Origin: VRUE01 sp963728365
GTDB lineage: Bacteria > Actinomycetota > Thermoleophilia > Solirubrobacterales > 70-9
NCBI GenBank assembly: GCA_963728365.1
Contig: CAVSJI010000001.1
Location: 1,922,001 to 1,986,000, forward strand
Direction of reading: 5' to 3'
Length of the DNA stretch: 64,000 nucleotides
Below are positions 41,116 through 49,922 of the stretch, piece after piece. The notes beneath the pieces were generated by a model, which did not search any database, had not been told where the DNA came from, and saw only the letters and a list, made by a program, of their open reading frames with translations. The first letter of the stretch is position 1, and each line of letters begins with the position of its first letter. The translations under genes were made by a program, and so were the position numbers.

Positions 41116-42450
41116 TCAGAGCGCGAGCGCCAGGGGCTCTTCGAGCAGGGTGCGGATGCGGGCGAGGAATTCGGCGGCGGGGGCGCCGTAGAGGATGCGG
41201 TGGTCGCAGGCGAGGTTGACGCGCATCAGGTGCGCGGTGGCCTGTTGGCCGTCGCGGACGACCGGCCGCTCGGCGATCGCGCCGACCGCGAGGATCGCCG
41301 CCTGCGGCGGGTTGATCACCGCGGCGAAGGAGTCGATGCCGAACATCCCCAGGTTGGAGACGGTGAACGTCGCCCCGGAGAGCTCCGGCGGCGTGATCTC
41401 ACCGCTGCGCACCCGCTCCGCCAGCGCCCGCGCGTCGAGAGCGATCTGCCGCAGGCTCTTCTGGTCGGCGTCGAAGACAGTGGGGACGACGAGCGCGTCG
41501 CGCGCCGCCACCGCGACCCCCACGTTCACCCGCGAATAAAGCTCGAACCTCCCATCGCGGTAGGCGCCGTTCGCCCTGGGGTGCTCCCGCAGCGCCAGCG
41601 CGCAGGCCTTGACCACCATGTCGTTGAACGACGGCACCACATCGCCCTCCTTGGCCCCAGCCTTGATCTGAGCCCTGGCGGTGACGAGGCGGCTCATGTC
41701 GACCTCAGCCTCCAGGTAGAAGTGCGGAGCCGTAGCCTTCGACTCGGCCATCCGACGGGAGACGGTCGACTGAAGCTTGGTCGGGTCCTCGTAGGTGACG
41801 GTCCCCTTGGCCGTTTCAAGGGACGCTGGCGCAGGACCAGGCGGTGGGCCCGCGGGTCCTGTCGCGACTGGGGGCCGAGCGGTCGCAGGTTCAAGGCCTG
41901 TTTCCCCGGAAGGCGCGGCTCCGGCCTTCTCGACATCGGCCTTGACGATCCGTCCCCCGGGCCCCGAGCCATGAACCTCCGACAGGTCGAGCCCGCGCTC
42001 CTTGGCGATCCGCCGGGCCACCGGCGACGCCTTCGTACGCTCGCCGCCCCCGTTCGGAGCCGCAGCGGCGTTGATCGCCTCGCCCGCGGGTGGCGCTGTA
42101 GGGGGGACCTCCCCTGAGGACGCTTTAGCGACCGGAAGGGGTGGTGGGTCCCCTGCAGCGACAGGACCCGCGGCTGAAGCGGCCGATCCCTCACCGTCCC
42201 TTCCGGGCGCCCCCGAGCCCCCGCCAATCCGGGCGATCACGCTGCCAATCGGCAACGTCTCCCCCTCCTGCGCCACGAGCTCTTCAAGCGTCCCGGCAAC
42301 GTCACTTTCATACGCCATGTTCGCCTTATCCGTCTCAATCTCGACAAGCTCATCGCCAACCGCCACCTCGTCGCCAACCTGCTTCAACCACTGGAGAATC
42401 GTCCCCTCCTCCATCGAATCGGACAACCGCGGCATAACCACATCAGCCAT
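41116..42450 (-). CDS. 2-oxo acid dehydrogenase E2 (dihydrolipoamide acyltransferase)
   Basis: A 444-residue E2. The N-terminal lipoyl domain has its Lys in EIETDKANMAYES, then a long Pro/Gly-rich linker, a peripheral subunit-binding domain (SPVARRIAKERGLDLSEVHG) and a catalytic domain. The active-site motif reads DHRILYGA: the His is kept but the Asp of HRxxDG is Tyr, a variant also known from plastid-type E2s. The genes E1alpha, E1beta and E2 run in order on one strand. Pyruvate or branched-chain oxo acid as substrate cannot be decided from sequence alone. Confidence 0.92.
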   Translation of the reverse strand: MADVVMPRLSDSMEEGTILQWLKQVGDEVAVGDELVEIETDKANMAYESDVAGTLEELVAQEGETLPIGSVIARIGGGSGAPGRDGEGSAASAAGPVAAGDPPPLPVAKASSGEVPPTAPPAGEAINAAAAPNGGGERTKASPVARRIAKERGLDLSEVHGSGPGGRIVKADVEKAGAAPSGETGLEPATARPPVATGPAGPPPGPAPASLETAKGTVTYEDPTKLQSTVSRRMAESKATAPHFYLEAEVDMSRLVTARAQIKAGAKEGDVVPSFNDMVVKACALALREHPRANGAYRDGRFELYSRVNVGVAVAARDALVVPTVFDADQKSLRQIALDARALAERVRSGEITPPELSGATFTVSNLGMFGIDSFAAVINPPQAAILAVGAIAERPVVRDGQQATAHLMRVNLACDHRILYGAPAAEFLARIRTLLEEPLALAL

Positions 42451-42477
42451 GAGCTTCTCCTAGGCAGCCGAGGCCGC

Positions 42478-43479
42478 TCACAGCGACCCCTCCAACGCCG
42501 CCAAGGCCGCACTCACCACATGCTCGGTGTGCGGCATAGCCGCCTGCTCCAGCCGCTTCGAGTACGGCATGTGCACGTCCGCGCCCGTGACGCGCTGCAC
42601 CGGGGCGTCGAGGTGGTCGAAGGCCTGCTCGGTGATCAGCGTCGCCAAATTCGCCCCGACGCCCCCGTGCGGCCAGCCCTCCTCGACGATCACCGCGCGG
42701 TTGGTCTTGCGCACCGACTCGAGGATCGTGTCGAGGTCGAGCGGGCGCAGGGTGCGCGGGTCAATCACCTCGGCCTCGACCCCGTGCTCGCTGGCCAGCG
42801 CCTCGGCCGCGTCGGCGGCGACGTGCGCCATCTTGAGGATGCCGACGATCGTCACGTCGCCGCCCGCTCGCCGCACCGCCGCCTCGCCGAAGCGCAGCGG
42901 CGCGCCGTTTCCGTCGCCATCCCCCTCAGGCACCTCACCCCGCCGCCCGTAGAGGCTCTCGTGCTCGATGAAGATCACCGGGTTGTCGTCGCGGATCGCC
43001 GCCTTGAGCAGCGCCTTGCCGTCGGCCGGGGTCGAGGGGCAGGCGACGAGCAGGCCCGGCACTTGCAGGAAGAGCGCCTCGAAGCTGTGCGAGTGGGTCG
43101 GCCCGAGCTGGTGGCCGCCGCCGCCCGGCATCCGCACGACCATCGGCACCCGCGCCTGGCCGTTGAACATGTAGGGGATCGCGGCGGCGTGGTTGACGAT
43201 CTGGTCGAGCGCCAGCAGGGCGAAATTGACGGTCATCAGCTCGACCACCGGTCGCAGGCCGCCCATCGCCGCGCCGACCCCCATGCCGACGATCGTGTTC
43301 TCGGAGATCGGCGTGTCGCGCACGCGCCGCTCGCCGAACTCCTCGAGCAACCCTTCGGTCACCTTGAACGCCCCCTGGAAGACCGCAACGTCCTCGCCCA
43401 TCACAAGCACCGCCTCGTCGCGGCGCATCTCCTCCGCCATCGCGTCGCGCAGCGCCTCTCGCATCCGCAGCTCGGCCAT
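42478..43479 (-). CDS. 2-oxo acid dehydrogenase E1 beta subunit
   Basis: A 333-residue transketolase-like beta subunit. MREALRDAMAEEMRRDEAVL and VMGEDVAVFQGAFKVTEGLL open the fold; GQARVPMVVRMPGGGGHQLGPTHS binds near TPP, and SKRLEQAAMP is the C-terminal signature. The ATG overlaps the E1alpha stop (TGATG), so the subunits are made in coupled amounts. It forms the E1 heterotetramer and hands acyl groups to the E2 encoded downstream. Confidence 0.94.
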   Translation of the reverse strand: MAELRMREALRDAMAEEMRRDEAVLVMGEDVAVFQGAFKVTEGLLEEFGERRVRDTPISENTIVGMGVGAAMGGLRPVVELMTVNFALLALDQIVNHAAAIPYMFNGQARVPMVVRMPGGGGHQLGPTHSHSFEALFLQVPGLLVACPSTPADGKALLKAAIRDDNPVIFIEHESLYGRRGEVPEGDGDGNGAPLRFGEAAVRRAGGDVTIVGILKMAHVAADAAEALASEHGVEAEVIDPRTLRPLDLDTILESVRKTNRAVIVEEGWPHGGVGANLATLITEQAFDHLDAPVQRVTGADVHMPYSKRLEQAAMPHTEHVVSAALAALEGSL

Positions 43480-44663
43480 CAGGGTCGCTCCTCGACCTCT
43501 TCGGCCACTTCCGGCTCGATTCCCTCCTGGGCGTCGCCGTGGGTCGCCGGGTTGGGACGCGGCCCGCCGTCGTCGCGCTCCGCGTAGGCGGCGCCCGCCT
43601 CGGCCAGCTCGCGCGCCGCGGCCGGCATGCGCTCCTCGTGCTCGCCGCGGTGCGGCTCCGGGCTGCGCTCGTCGACCGCGTACCAGGCTTCGCTGTCGAG
43701 CACGTAGAGGCTCTCGTAGAGCGTGTCGAGCGGCGGCTCCTCGGAGGCCTCGGCGAACTCGACCGCGCCCAGCACCGTCTCCTCGGCCTTCGCCCGCACC
43801 GCGGCGACCTCGCGCTCGCCGAGCACGCCGGCCTCGACGCAGCGCCCGGCGAAGCTCTCGATCGGGTCCTTGCCGCGCCACTCCTCGACCTCCTCGCGCT
43901 CGCGATAGACCTCGGGGTCGGCGGCCGAGTGGCCGCGGTAGCGGTAGGTGATCACCTCGAGCAGGGTCGGCCGGCGCTCCTCGCGCGCCACCCGCACCCC
44001 CTCGGCCACCGCCTCGCGCACCGCCAGCACGTCCATGCCGTCGATCCGCCGTCCCGGCACCCCGTAGCCCTCGGCCTTCTTCGAGAGGTCGGTCTGGGCG
44101 GAGTGACGCTCGACCGCCGTGCCCATCCCGTAGAGGTTGTTCTCGACCAGGAAGAGGATCGGCAGGCTCCAGAGCGCCGCCAGGTTCATCGTTTCGCCGA
44201 AGTTGCCGGCGTTGGAGGCGCCGTCGCCGAACATGCAGACGGTGACCGCGTCTTCGCCCTTGAAGTCGGAGGAGAGCGCCAGGCCGGCCGCTATCGGCAG
44301 GTTGCCGCCGACGATCCCGTAGCCGCCCATGAAGCGGCGCTCGGCGTCGAAGATGTGCATCGAGCCGCCGCGCCCGCCGCTGGTCCCGTCGACCCGGCCG
44401 AAGAGCTCGGCCATCACCCGCTTCGGGTCGGTGCCGCGGGCGATCGCGTGGCCGTGCGTGCGGTAGGCCCCGATCAGGTAGTCCTCCTCGCGCATCACCG
44501 AGGCGGTGCCGACGATCGTCGCCTCCTCGCCGATCGCAAGGTGAAGGAAGCCCCCGGCCTTCGCCCGCTGGTACTGGCGCCCCGCCTCCTCCTCGAAGCG
44601 GCGGATCAGCGCCATGCGGGCGAGGAGCTCATAACAGGTGGCGGCGTCAGGCAAATCTGCCAT
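43479..44663 (-). CDS. 2-oxo acid dehydrogenase E1 alpha subunit (TPP-dependent)
   Basis: A 394-residue alpha subunit. The TPP motif begins at GDGASNAGNFGETMNLAALW and ends in ENNLYGMGT; GGRGGSMHIF and YRYRGHSAADPEVY are the conserved loop with the catalytic His. The last ~60 residues (RSPEPHRGEHEERMPAAARE and beyond) are an acidic extension not usual for the family. It is the first gene of the E1alpha-E1beta-E2 operon. Decarboxylation of the oxo acid is its role; TPP comes from the thiamine genes around 49-52 kb. Confidence 0.94.
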   Translation of the reverse strand: MADLPDAATCYELLARMALIRRFEEEAGRQYQRAKAGGFLHLAIGEEATIVGTASVMREEDYLIGAYRTHGHAIARGTDPKRVMAELFGRVDGTSGGRGGSMHIFDAERRFMGGYGIVGGNLPIAAGLALSSDFKGEDAVTVCMFGDGASNAGNFGETMNLAALWSLPILFLVENNLYGMGTAVERHSAQTDLSKKAEGYGVPGRRIDGMDVLAVREAVAEGVRVAREERRPTLLEVITYRYRGHSAADPEVYREREEVEEWRGKDPIESFAGRCVEAGVLGEREVAAVRAKAEETVLGAVEFAEASEEPPLDTLYESLYVLDSEAWYAVDERSPEPHRGEHEERMPAAARELAEAGAAYAERDDGGPRPNPATHGDAQEGIEPEVAEEVEERP

Positions 44664-44673
44664 TGCCCTGACC

Positions 44674-45270
44674 TTAGCTAGCCGCGGAGACCGCCTCGTC
44701 GAGTCTGTCGTCTCCCCAGAAGACCTGCTCGCCGACGAGGAGCGCGGGGACGCCGGTGACGCCCAGGTCTCCGGCCCGTTCGGTCGCCTCGAGGAGCGCT
44801 CCCTTCACCGCTTCGGTCTGCGCCGCCTTGAGCACCGCCTTCGGGTGCAGCTCGCAGGCCGCCGCTGCGATCAGCACGTTGTCGGGCTCGCTCAGGTCAC
44901 GGCCGGCGGCGAAGGCCTGGCGGAAGCCGGCGAGGGCGAAGGAGACGGTGCGGCCGGTCTGCTTGGCGAAGGTCGCGGCGCGCATCGCGAAGAGCGTGTT
45001 GCCCGGCCAGGGCTCGGGCCAGGCGAGCGGCGCCAGCCCGTACTCGGCCGCGCGCCGCTCGACCTCGGCGATCCCCTCCTCGCGTCCCGCCCCGTTCGCC
45101 CACGAGTCCCGCCCGAAGCGCCGGAAGAGCCCACCCAGCAGGATCGGCTGCCACTCCGGCTGCTCCAGCCCGGCATCGGCGAAGACCCCGCTGATCCGCT
45201 CCGCGGTCAGATACGCGTAGGGCGAGCCGAGGTCGAAGTAGAAAGTGACGCTCGGATCGGCCGCGGCCAC
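44674..45270 (-). CDS. DsbA-like / HCCA-isomerase family protein
   Basis: A 198-residue thioredoxin-fold protein of the DsbA/2-hydroxychromene-2-carboxylate isomerase group. The active-site loop reads FYFDLGSPYAYL, with Ser instead of CxxC, as in glutathione-type isomerases; the cis-Pro is in GDLGVTGVPALLVG. VFWGDDRLDEAV is the family C-terminus. It starts ahead of E1alpha by 10 bp on the same strand and may be co-transcribed. The substrate is unknown. Confidence 0.85.
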   Translation of the reverse strand: MAAADPSVTFYFDLGSPYAYLTAERISGVFADAGLEQPEWQPILLGGLFRRFGRDSWANGAGREEGIAEVERRAAEYGLAPLAWPEPWPGNTLFAMRAATFAKQTGRTVSFALAGFRQAFAAGRDLSEPDNVLIAAAACELHPKAVLKAAQTEAVKGALLEATERAGDLGVTGVPALLVGEQVFWGDDRLDEAVSAAS

Positions 45271-45317
45271 GGTCCGACTCTATTCCGCGAGCCAAACGCC
45301 GCTGCGTGATGTGCGTC

Positions 45318-47048
45318 TCAAAGGTGGATCGGCCAGTCGCTCAGAGGAGAACCTTTCTCTTTCTTCGTCTGGGCGAGGGTGATGTAAGCACCTCGTCCGT
45401 AACCATGAAATTCGACCCGCCCCTCTCGCTCCAAGGCCTTCTCGATGGCTAGGACCTGTTGGCGCGAGTAGCCAGAGAAGTCCCGAATCTCGGCGTTCGT
45501 CAGTTTGCCTCGCTCCTTCAAGAGCTCCAGGATCTTCAGCCGAACGCCCTCGCGTTCGAGCGGATGATCCGCGTCTGTAACTGCCCGGCCTCGAAGTCGC
45601 TCCGATAGTGGCCGACTGAGGCTGTAGGCCGTTGCGCGACCACGGCCGTGAGCTACCAGCAGCTTTCGCTGCCGCATCTCGGCGAGATGATTGGCTGCGT
45701 CGTTCTCGGGTAGCTGCAGGTGCTCGGCAGCCGACCATCGATCAATCGATCCTGCGTCGATGAGCTGGCGAAGCACGATCAGGTCATCGAGCCCCAGTGA
45801 GCCGTTCTCTGACTCGTATTCCGAGATCCATGCCGCGAGCTCGTCACTCCCACCCAGCGGCAGCGACAACGAAACGGATGCCTCGTCGGCCGTGTAGGCG
45901 GGTGGCCTGGCGCCCCCGCGGAGGAGTCCCTCGTAGATTCGATCGACGCCCAGGCCAACCCGGTTGGCGAGACCGAGTTGATGGACGCTTCTGGCGAGTA
46001 GCTCGTTGCGATGCACGGGTGCGTGGCGGAGGATGTTGGCTGGAGAGATGTCGGCCAGAAAGCCGCCGGGGCTCTTCACCTCCATGCGGTTCTTGTGGAG
46101 AGCGACGATGACTCCCTGCCTGAGGAAGTAGTCGCGATGAGCGATCGCATTCAGAATCGCCTCCCTTGCGACCTCCCAACTGAGCGTGGGTATCTCCAGT
46201 TGAGCGAATCCGCGGGGGTGAACGGTTCTGAGCGAGGTGGCGTCGGAGAGGATGTCCTCAATCCGCTCAAGCTCGAGCAGCAGGGGACCGCGAAGATCGG
46301 CACGCTGGTCGTAGCGGGTCGCGCTGGTGTGTCGCAAGATCGTGATCTCGTGCTGCGGCAGGAAGCGGGCGATCGCCCCTGGCTTGCCAAGCAGCAAGAT
46401 CGCCGCGTGGGTGATCTCCGATCCAATCGACAGTCCCAGCGCTTCGAGCAAAGCCCGATCGCCCTCCTTCGCGAGCCTGGAGACGCCCGGCTGGGCCCGC
46501 AGGTACTCGCGAGCCTTCTCGAGCGCCTCGCCCATCAGGTCGGCGTAGTCGGCGCCGTCAGCCGGCGTCGCGCTGAGGTCGAGGTCACCTCGCGAGGCGA
46601 TCATCCGCGCCAATGCGCTGCCGGTCAACGGCATGCAGTTCTTGCCGACGCGAATCGAGGCAAGCCCGCCACTCGTCGTGTGCGGGGGGATTCCCTTGGG
46701 GACATGGGCGGCGAGCAGTAGCCCCTCCGGAACCCGCAACTCTTCGATGTCGATGAGGATATGCGGGTCGGTCTCCTCGTAGACATCACGCTCGAGACCG
46801 CGAAGGGATAGGTCGCCAATGCCTTTGATCGCCTGCTTGCGACCTTTGACGCGATCCACAATGCCGATCAGGAGGCAGCCGCCACGGTGGTTCGCTAGGC
46901 AAACCGCGCCCTTGACGAGCCATGACTTCAATTCGCCGCGTGTCTCAGGACGCCCCTTGATCTCGAGGACATCGCTCTCGAGGTCGTCCGCGGTCTCGTT
47001 CTCCAAGCGGTTGAGCTGCTTGAGCAATTCCTCTGAGCTCATCCTCAT
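45318..47048 (-). CDS. Schlafen/AlbA-type ATP-binding regulator
   Basis: A 576-residue protein. Residues about 20-130 are an AlbA_2/SLFN domain (ESDVLEIKGRPETRGELKSW, then GGCLLIGIVDRV). Residues about 270-385 match the HATPase_c_4 domain (EVAREAILNAIAHRDYFLRQ; GLANRVGLGVDRIYEGLLRG). The C-terminus holds two winged helices (LQLPENDAANHLAEMRQRKL; EIRDFSGYSRQQVLAIEKAL). Such proteins act as DNA- or RNA-linked regulators and appear in defence contexts. ATG 47048 or 47042 is the start. GC is lower than its neighbours, and it separates E1/E2 from E3, so it is probably an insertion. Confidence 0.82.
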   Translation of the reverse strand: MRMSSEELLKQLNRLENETADDLESDVLEIKGRPETRGELKSWLVKGAVCLANHRGGCLLIGIVDRVKGRKQAIKGIGDLSLRGLERDVYEETDPHILIDIEELRVPEGLLLAAHVPKGIPPHTTSGGLASIRVGKNCMPLTGSALARMIASRGDLDLSATPADGADYADLMGEALEKAREYLRAQPGVSRLAKEGDRALLEALGLSIGSEITHAAILLLGKPGAIARFLPQHEITILRHTSATRYDQRADLRGPLLLELERIEDILSDATSLRTVHPRGFAQLEIPTLSWEVAREAILNAIAHRDYFLRQGVIVALHKNRMEVKSPGGFLADISPANILRHAPVHRNELLARSVHQLGLANRVGLGVDRIYEGLLRGGARPPAYTADEASVSLSLPLGGSDELAAWISEYESENGSLGLDDLIVLRQLIDAGSIDRWSAAEHLQLPENDAANHLAEMRQRKLLVAHGRGRATAYSLSRPLSERLRGRAVTDADHPLEREGVRLKILELLKERGKLTNAEIRDFSGYSRQQVLAIEKALEREGRVEFHGYGRGAYITLAQTKKEKGSPLSDWPIHL

Positions 47049-47060
47049 GAAATGAATACT

Positions 47061-47077
47061 AGCAATTCGTAATTGCT
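47061..47077. promoter_or_regulatory. Palindromic operator of the AlbA-type gene
   Basis: AGCAATTCGTAATTGCT is a perfect palindrome with 7-bp arms, 12 bp upstream of the ATG. Two copies of GCAATCAAAT lie further upstream (47104-47113 and 47141-47150). Autoregulation by the winged-helix domains is likely but inferred. Confidence 0.5.
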
Positions 47078-47160
47078 CTCTCAATCATTTCTCGGCTGCG
47101 CATGCAATCAAATAGACCTGCCTTGCGGCCGTCGGTGCAATCAAATGCGAAGGGCGCCGC

Positions 47161-48528
47161 TCAAGCGTGAATCGCCCAGCCGTCGACCGCGCGGGCGGCG
47201 TCGAGGATCGCCTCGGAGATCGTCGGATGGGGGTGGACGATGCGGGCCAGCTCCTGGTAGCCGCCCTCCAGCGCCATCGCCGCGACCAGCTCGGCGATCA
47301 TGTCGCAGGCGCGGTTGCCGACGATGTGGGCGCCGAGCAGCTCGCCGTACTTGGTGTCGACCACCAGCTTGACGAGGCCGTCTTTGTCGTCGTAGACGGT
47401 TGCGCCGCCGACCCCGCCGAGCTTCTGCTTGCCGACCTTGACATCGTGCCCGGCCTCCTTGGCGGCTGCCTCGGTGAGGCCGACGCTGGCCACCTGCGGG
47501 TGGCAGAAGGTGGCGCCGGCGACCAGGTTCTGGTCGACCGGGTGGGTGGGTGCCCCGGCGGCGTGCTCGACCGCGACGACGCCCTCCTCGGAGGCCTTGT
47601 GGGCGAGCGCCTTGGCGTTGACCAGGTCGCCGACCGCGTAGACCTTGGGGTTGGAGGTGCGGTTGTACTCGTCGACTTTGACCTTGCCGCTCTCGGCAAG
47701 CTCGACCCCGGCCTCGGAGAGCCCCAGCCCCTCGACGTCGGGCGCCCGGCCACCGGCGATGCAGAGGTAGTCGACCTCGATCGCCTCCTCGCCGTAGCTG
47801 AGTTTGACCGAGTCCGCGCCGGCTTCGACGCCGCTCACCGGGGTGCCAGTCGAGATCGTGATGTTCTGCTTCTTGAAGGCGCGCTCCACCACGCGGGCCA
47901 TGTCCTTGTCCTCGGCGGGCAGGATCTGGTCGAGCATCTCGATCAGCACGACCTCGGTGCCGAAGCGCCCGTAGGCGGAGGCGATCTCGCAGCCCGAGGC
48001 CCCGGCCCCGGCGACCGCGATCCTCTTCGGCTGCTCGGGCAGCGACCAGGCGCCCCAGGTGTCGACGACGCGGCCGCCGAACTCGACCCCGGGGATCGGC
48101 AGCGCCCCCGAGCCGGTGGCGAGCACCACGGTGGCCGCCTCGTGGACCTCCTCGCCGACCCGCACGTTGCCCTCGGCGGTCAGCGAGCCCTCACCCTCGA
48201 TCAGGGTCACCTTGTTCTTGTCCCAAAGCATCTTCACGCCGTTGGAGAGGGACTCGGAGACCGAGGCGCGGCGCTTGCCGAGGGCGTCCCAGTCGAGCGA
48301 GACGTCCTTGGCGACCACGCCGAGCTCGGCGCCCTCACGGGCCTGCTCGTAGATCTCGGCCGTGCGCAGCACGGTCTTGGCGGGGATGCAGGCGTAGTTG
48401 AGGCAGCGGCCGCCGGGCTTGTCGCGCTCGACCACGGCGGTCTTCTTGCCGAGCTGGGCGGCGCGGATCGCGGCCACGTAGCCGCCCGGGCCCCCGCCGA
48501 TGACGATCACGTCGAAGGAATCTGCCAC
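47161..48528 (-). CDS. lpdA: Dihydrolipoamide dehydrogenase (E3)
   Basis: A 455-residue FAD/NAD flavoprotein reoxidising dihydrolipoamide on E2. FDVIVIGGGPGGYVAAIRAA binds FAD, GGRCLNYACIPAK holds the redox Cys pair (C-x4-C), RIAVAGAGASGCEIASAYGR binds NAD, and VHPHPTISEAILDA has the catalytic His-Glu pair. GTG 48528 is the start. It is on the same strand as E1-E2 but separated by the DsbA-like gene and the AlbA-type insertion. Confidence 0.95.
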   Translation of the reverse strand: MADSFDVIVIGGGPGGYVAAIRAAQLGKKTAVVERDKPGGRCLNYACIPAKTVLRTAEIYEQAREGAELGVVAKDVSLDWDALGKRRASVSESLSNGVKMLWDKNKVTLIEGEGSLTAEGNVRVGEEVHEAATVVLATGSGALPIPGVEFGGRVVDTWGAWSLPEQPKRIAVAGAGASGCEIASAYGRFGTEVVLIEMLDQILPAEDKDMARVVERAFKKQNITISTGTPVSGVEAGADSVKLSYGEEAIEVDYLCIAGGRAPDVEGLGLSEAGVELAESGKVKVDEYNRTSNPKVYAVGDLVNAKALAHKASEEGVVAVEHAAGAPTHPVDQNLVAGATFCHPQVASVGLTEAAAKEAGHDVKVGKQKLGGVGGATVYDDKDGLVKLVVDTKYGELLGAHIVGNRACDMIAELVAAMALEGGYQELARIVHPHPTISEAILDAARAVDGWAIHA

Positions 48529-48557
48529 GGCTCGCCAGCCTATAGAACGAGCGGTCT

Positions 48558-49058
48558 CTACTCGCGAGTCGGCATCTGGATGCGGGCCATCGCCTTGACC
48601 ATGAAGTAGAAGAAGCCGCCGGAGACGGCCAGCAGCAGGCCGGTGCCGGCGAACTGGGGCAGGGTGGAGGCGCCGGCGACGAGGCCGAAAAAGGCGCTGA
48701 AGATCAGCAGCACGAGGATCAGCTGGAAGCCGAGCACCGCCCAGTAGCGGACGCGCCACATGCCCCAGGCCATGGTGCCCATCAGCAGGGCGGGCGCCAG
48801 CACCTGAGCGAGGGCGGGTTTCTGGCCGTCGACCTCGCCCCCGGCGGCGTAGGCGATCACGATCGAGGCGGCGATCAGGGCGGAGACGACGGCGCCGACG
48901 GCCACCACCGGCGGCCGCTCGCCCGCGCCCAGGGGCTCGAGTGCCGCGCGCGCCTCGCGGTTGCGCTGCTCCGCCTTGGCGTAGCCGCGCACCATCCGCT
49001 CGCGCGGTGTGGAAGGGGAAGCGCCGCGCTGCTTGCGCTTGCGAGGGTTGGAGGCCAT
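48558..49058 (-). CDS. Hypothetical membrane protein
   Basis: A 166-residue protein: a basic N-terminus (SNPRKRKQRGASPSTPRERM), then four hydrophobic segments (VVAVGAVVSALIAASIVIAY; VLAPALLMGTMAWGMWRVRY; VLGFQLILVLLIFSAFFGLV; TGLLLAVSGGFFYFMVKAMA). It is 29 bp upstream of lpdA on the same strand and may be co-transcribed. No family is recognised beyond similar actinobacterial membrane proteins. Confidence 0.75.
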   Translation of the reverse strand: MASNPRKRKQRGASPSTPRERMVRGYAKAEQRNREARAALEPLGAGERPPVVAVGAVVSALIAASIVIAYAAGGEVDGQKPALAQVLAPALLMGTMAWGMWRVRYWAVLGFQLILVLLIFSAFFGLVAGASTLPQFAGTGLLLAVSGGFFYFMVKAMARIQMPTRE

Positions 49059-49098
49059 TCAGAAACCTCCTGTGCACGCCGGATTTCGGAATGGCCTC

Positions 49099-49785
49099 TC
49101 AACCACCGGGCGCGGCCTCCCCGAGCGGCGCGAAGACGCGGCGCAGCTCTTCGGCAACCGCAGCGGGGTCGGCGGCGTCGCGGATCGCCCGCACGACGCA
49201 GATCCGCCGTGCGCCCGCGTCGATTACCTGGGCCGCGTTGGACCCGTCGATGCCGCCGATCGCGAAGAAGGGGTGGGGGGCGGAGGCCGCCGCGTGGCGG
49301 ATGTAGTCGAGGCCGACCGCCGGACGGCCCTCCTTGGTCGGGGTCTCCCAGATTGGGCCGGCGCTGACGTAGTCCACCGCCGCGTCGGCCGAAGCCGCCA
49401 GCTGCTCCTCGGAGTGGGTCGAGAGCCCAATGATCGCGTCCGGCCCGAGCAGCTCGCGCACCTCCCCCGGCGCCATGTCGTCCTGGCCGACGTGCACCCC
49501 GTCGGCGTCGCAGGCGCGGGCCAGGTCAGGGTCGTCGTTGACGATGAAGAGGGCGCTGTGGTTGTCGCATACCCGGCGGAAGGTCTGCGCCGCCCGCTCG
49601 ACCTCATGCCGCTGCAGCGACTTCTCGCGCAGCTGGACGATGTCGACTCCGCCGCGCAGCGCCGCCGCCAGTAGCGCTTCCGGATCCTCGCCCCCGGGCC
49701 GCGCCTCGCAGCAGAAGTAGAGCCGCGCCGTGCGCAGCCGCTCCCGGCGCAACGGTCCCTCGCTCTCAGGCGGTGCCAAGCTCAC
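49099..49785 (-). CDS. thiE: Thiamine-phosphate synthase
   Basis: A 228-residue TIM-barrel enzyme joining HMP-PP and thiazole phosphate to thiamine phosphate. GGVDIVQLREKSLQRHEVER, FIVNDDPDLARACDADGVHV, GQDDMAPGEVRELLGP and YVSAGPIWETPTK are the substrate and phosphate motifs, and FFAIGGIDGSNAAQVIDAGA closes the barrel. GTG 49785 is the start: the frame is open further but would run antisense through the TPP riboswitch. It is divergent from thiO. Confidence 0.92.
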   Translation of the reverse strand: MSLAPPESEGPLRRERLRTARLYFCCEARPGGEDPEALLAAALRGGVDIVQLREKSLQRHEVERAAQTFRRVCDNHSALFIVNDDPDLARACDADGVHVGQDDMAPGEVRELLGPDAIIGLSTHSEEQLAASADAAVDYVSAGPIWETPTKEGRPAVGLDYIRHAAASAPHPFFAIGGIDGSNAAQVIDAGARRICVVRAIRDAADPAAVAEELRRVFAPLGEAAPGG

Positions 49786-49832
49786 CCCCCAATTATTCCC
49801 CAGCGCCGCGGCTGCGGATGGGTAGCATCGGT

Positions 49833-49921
49833 GGGGTACGGGAGTCCGAGAGGGCTGAGAGGGTGGCAGCGAGGCCACCGACCGTCTGGACCTGATCCGG
49901 GTAATGCCGGCGGAGGCAAGC
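49833..49921 (+). ncRNA. TPP riboswitch (THI box)
   Basis: The aptamer is complete: GGGGTACGGGAGTCC, the GGCTGAGAGGGTGG pyrimidine-sensing block, GACCGTCTGGACCTGATC and GGGTAATGCCGGCGGAGGCA. It precedes thiO. The GGAGG at 49912-49916, part of the aptamer 3' end, is also the Shine-Dalgarno for the thiO TTG at 49923, seven bases on, so TPP binding should hide the ribosome site directly. Confidence 0.95.
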
Positions 49922-49922
49922 T

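Noticed and set aside
47167..48609. 480-codon plus-strand frame
   Set aside because: Antisense to lpdA, which has all E3 motifs.
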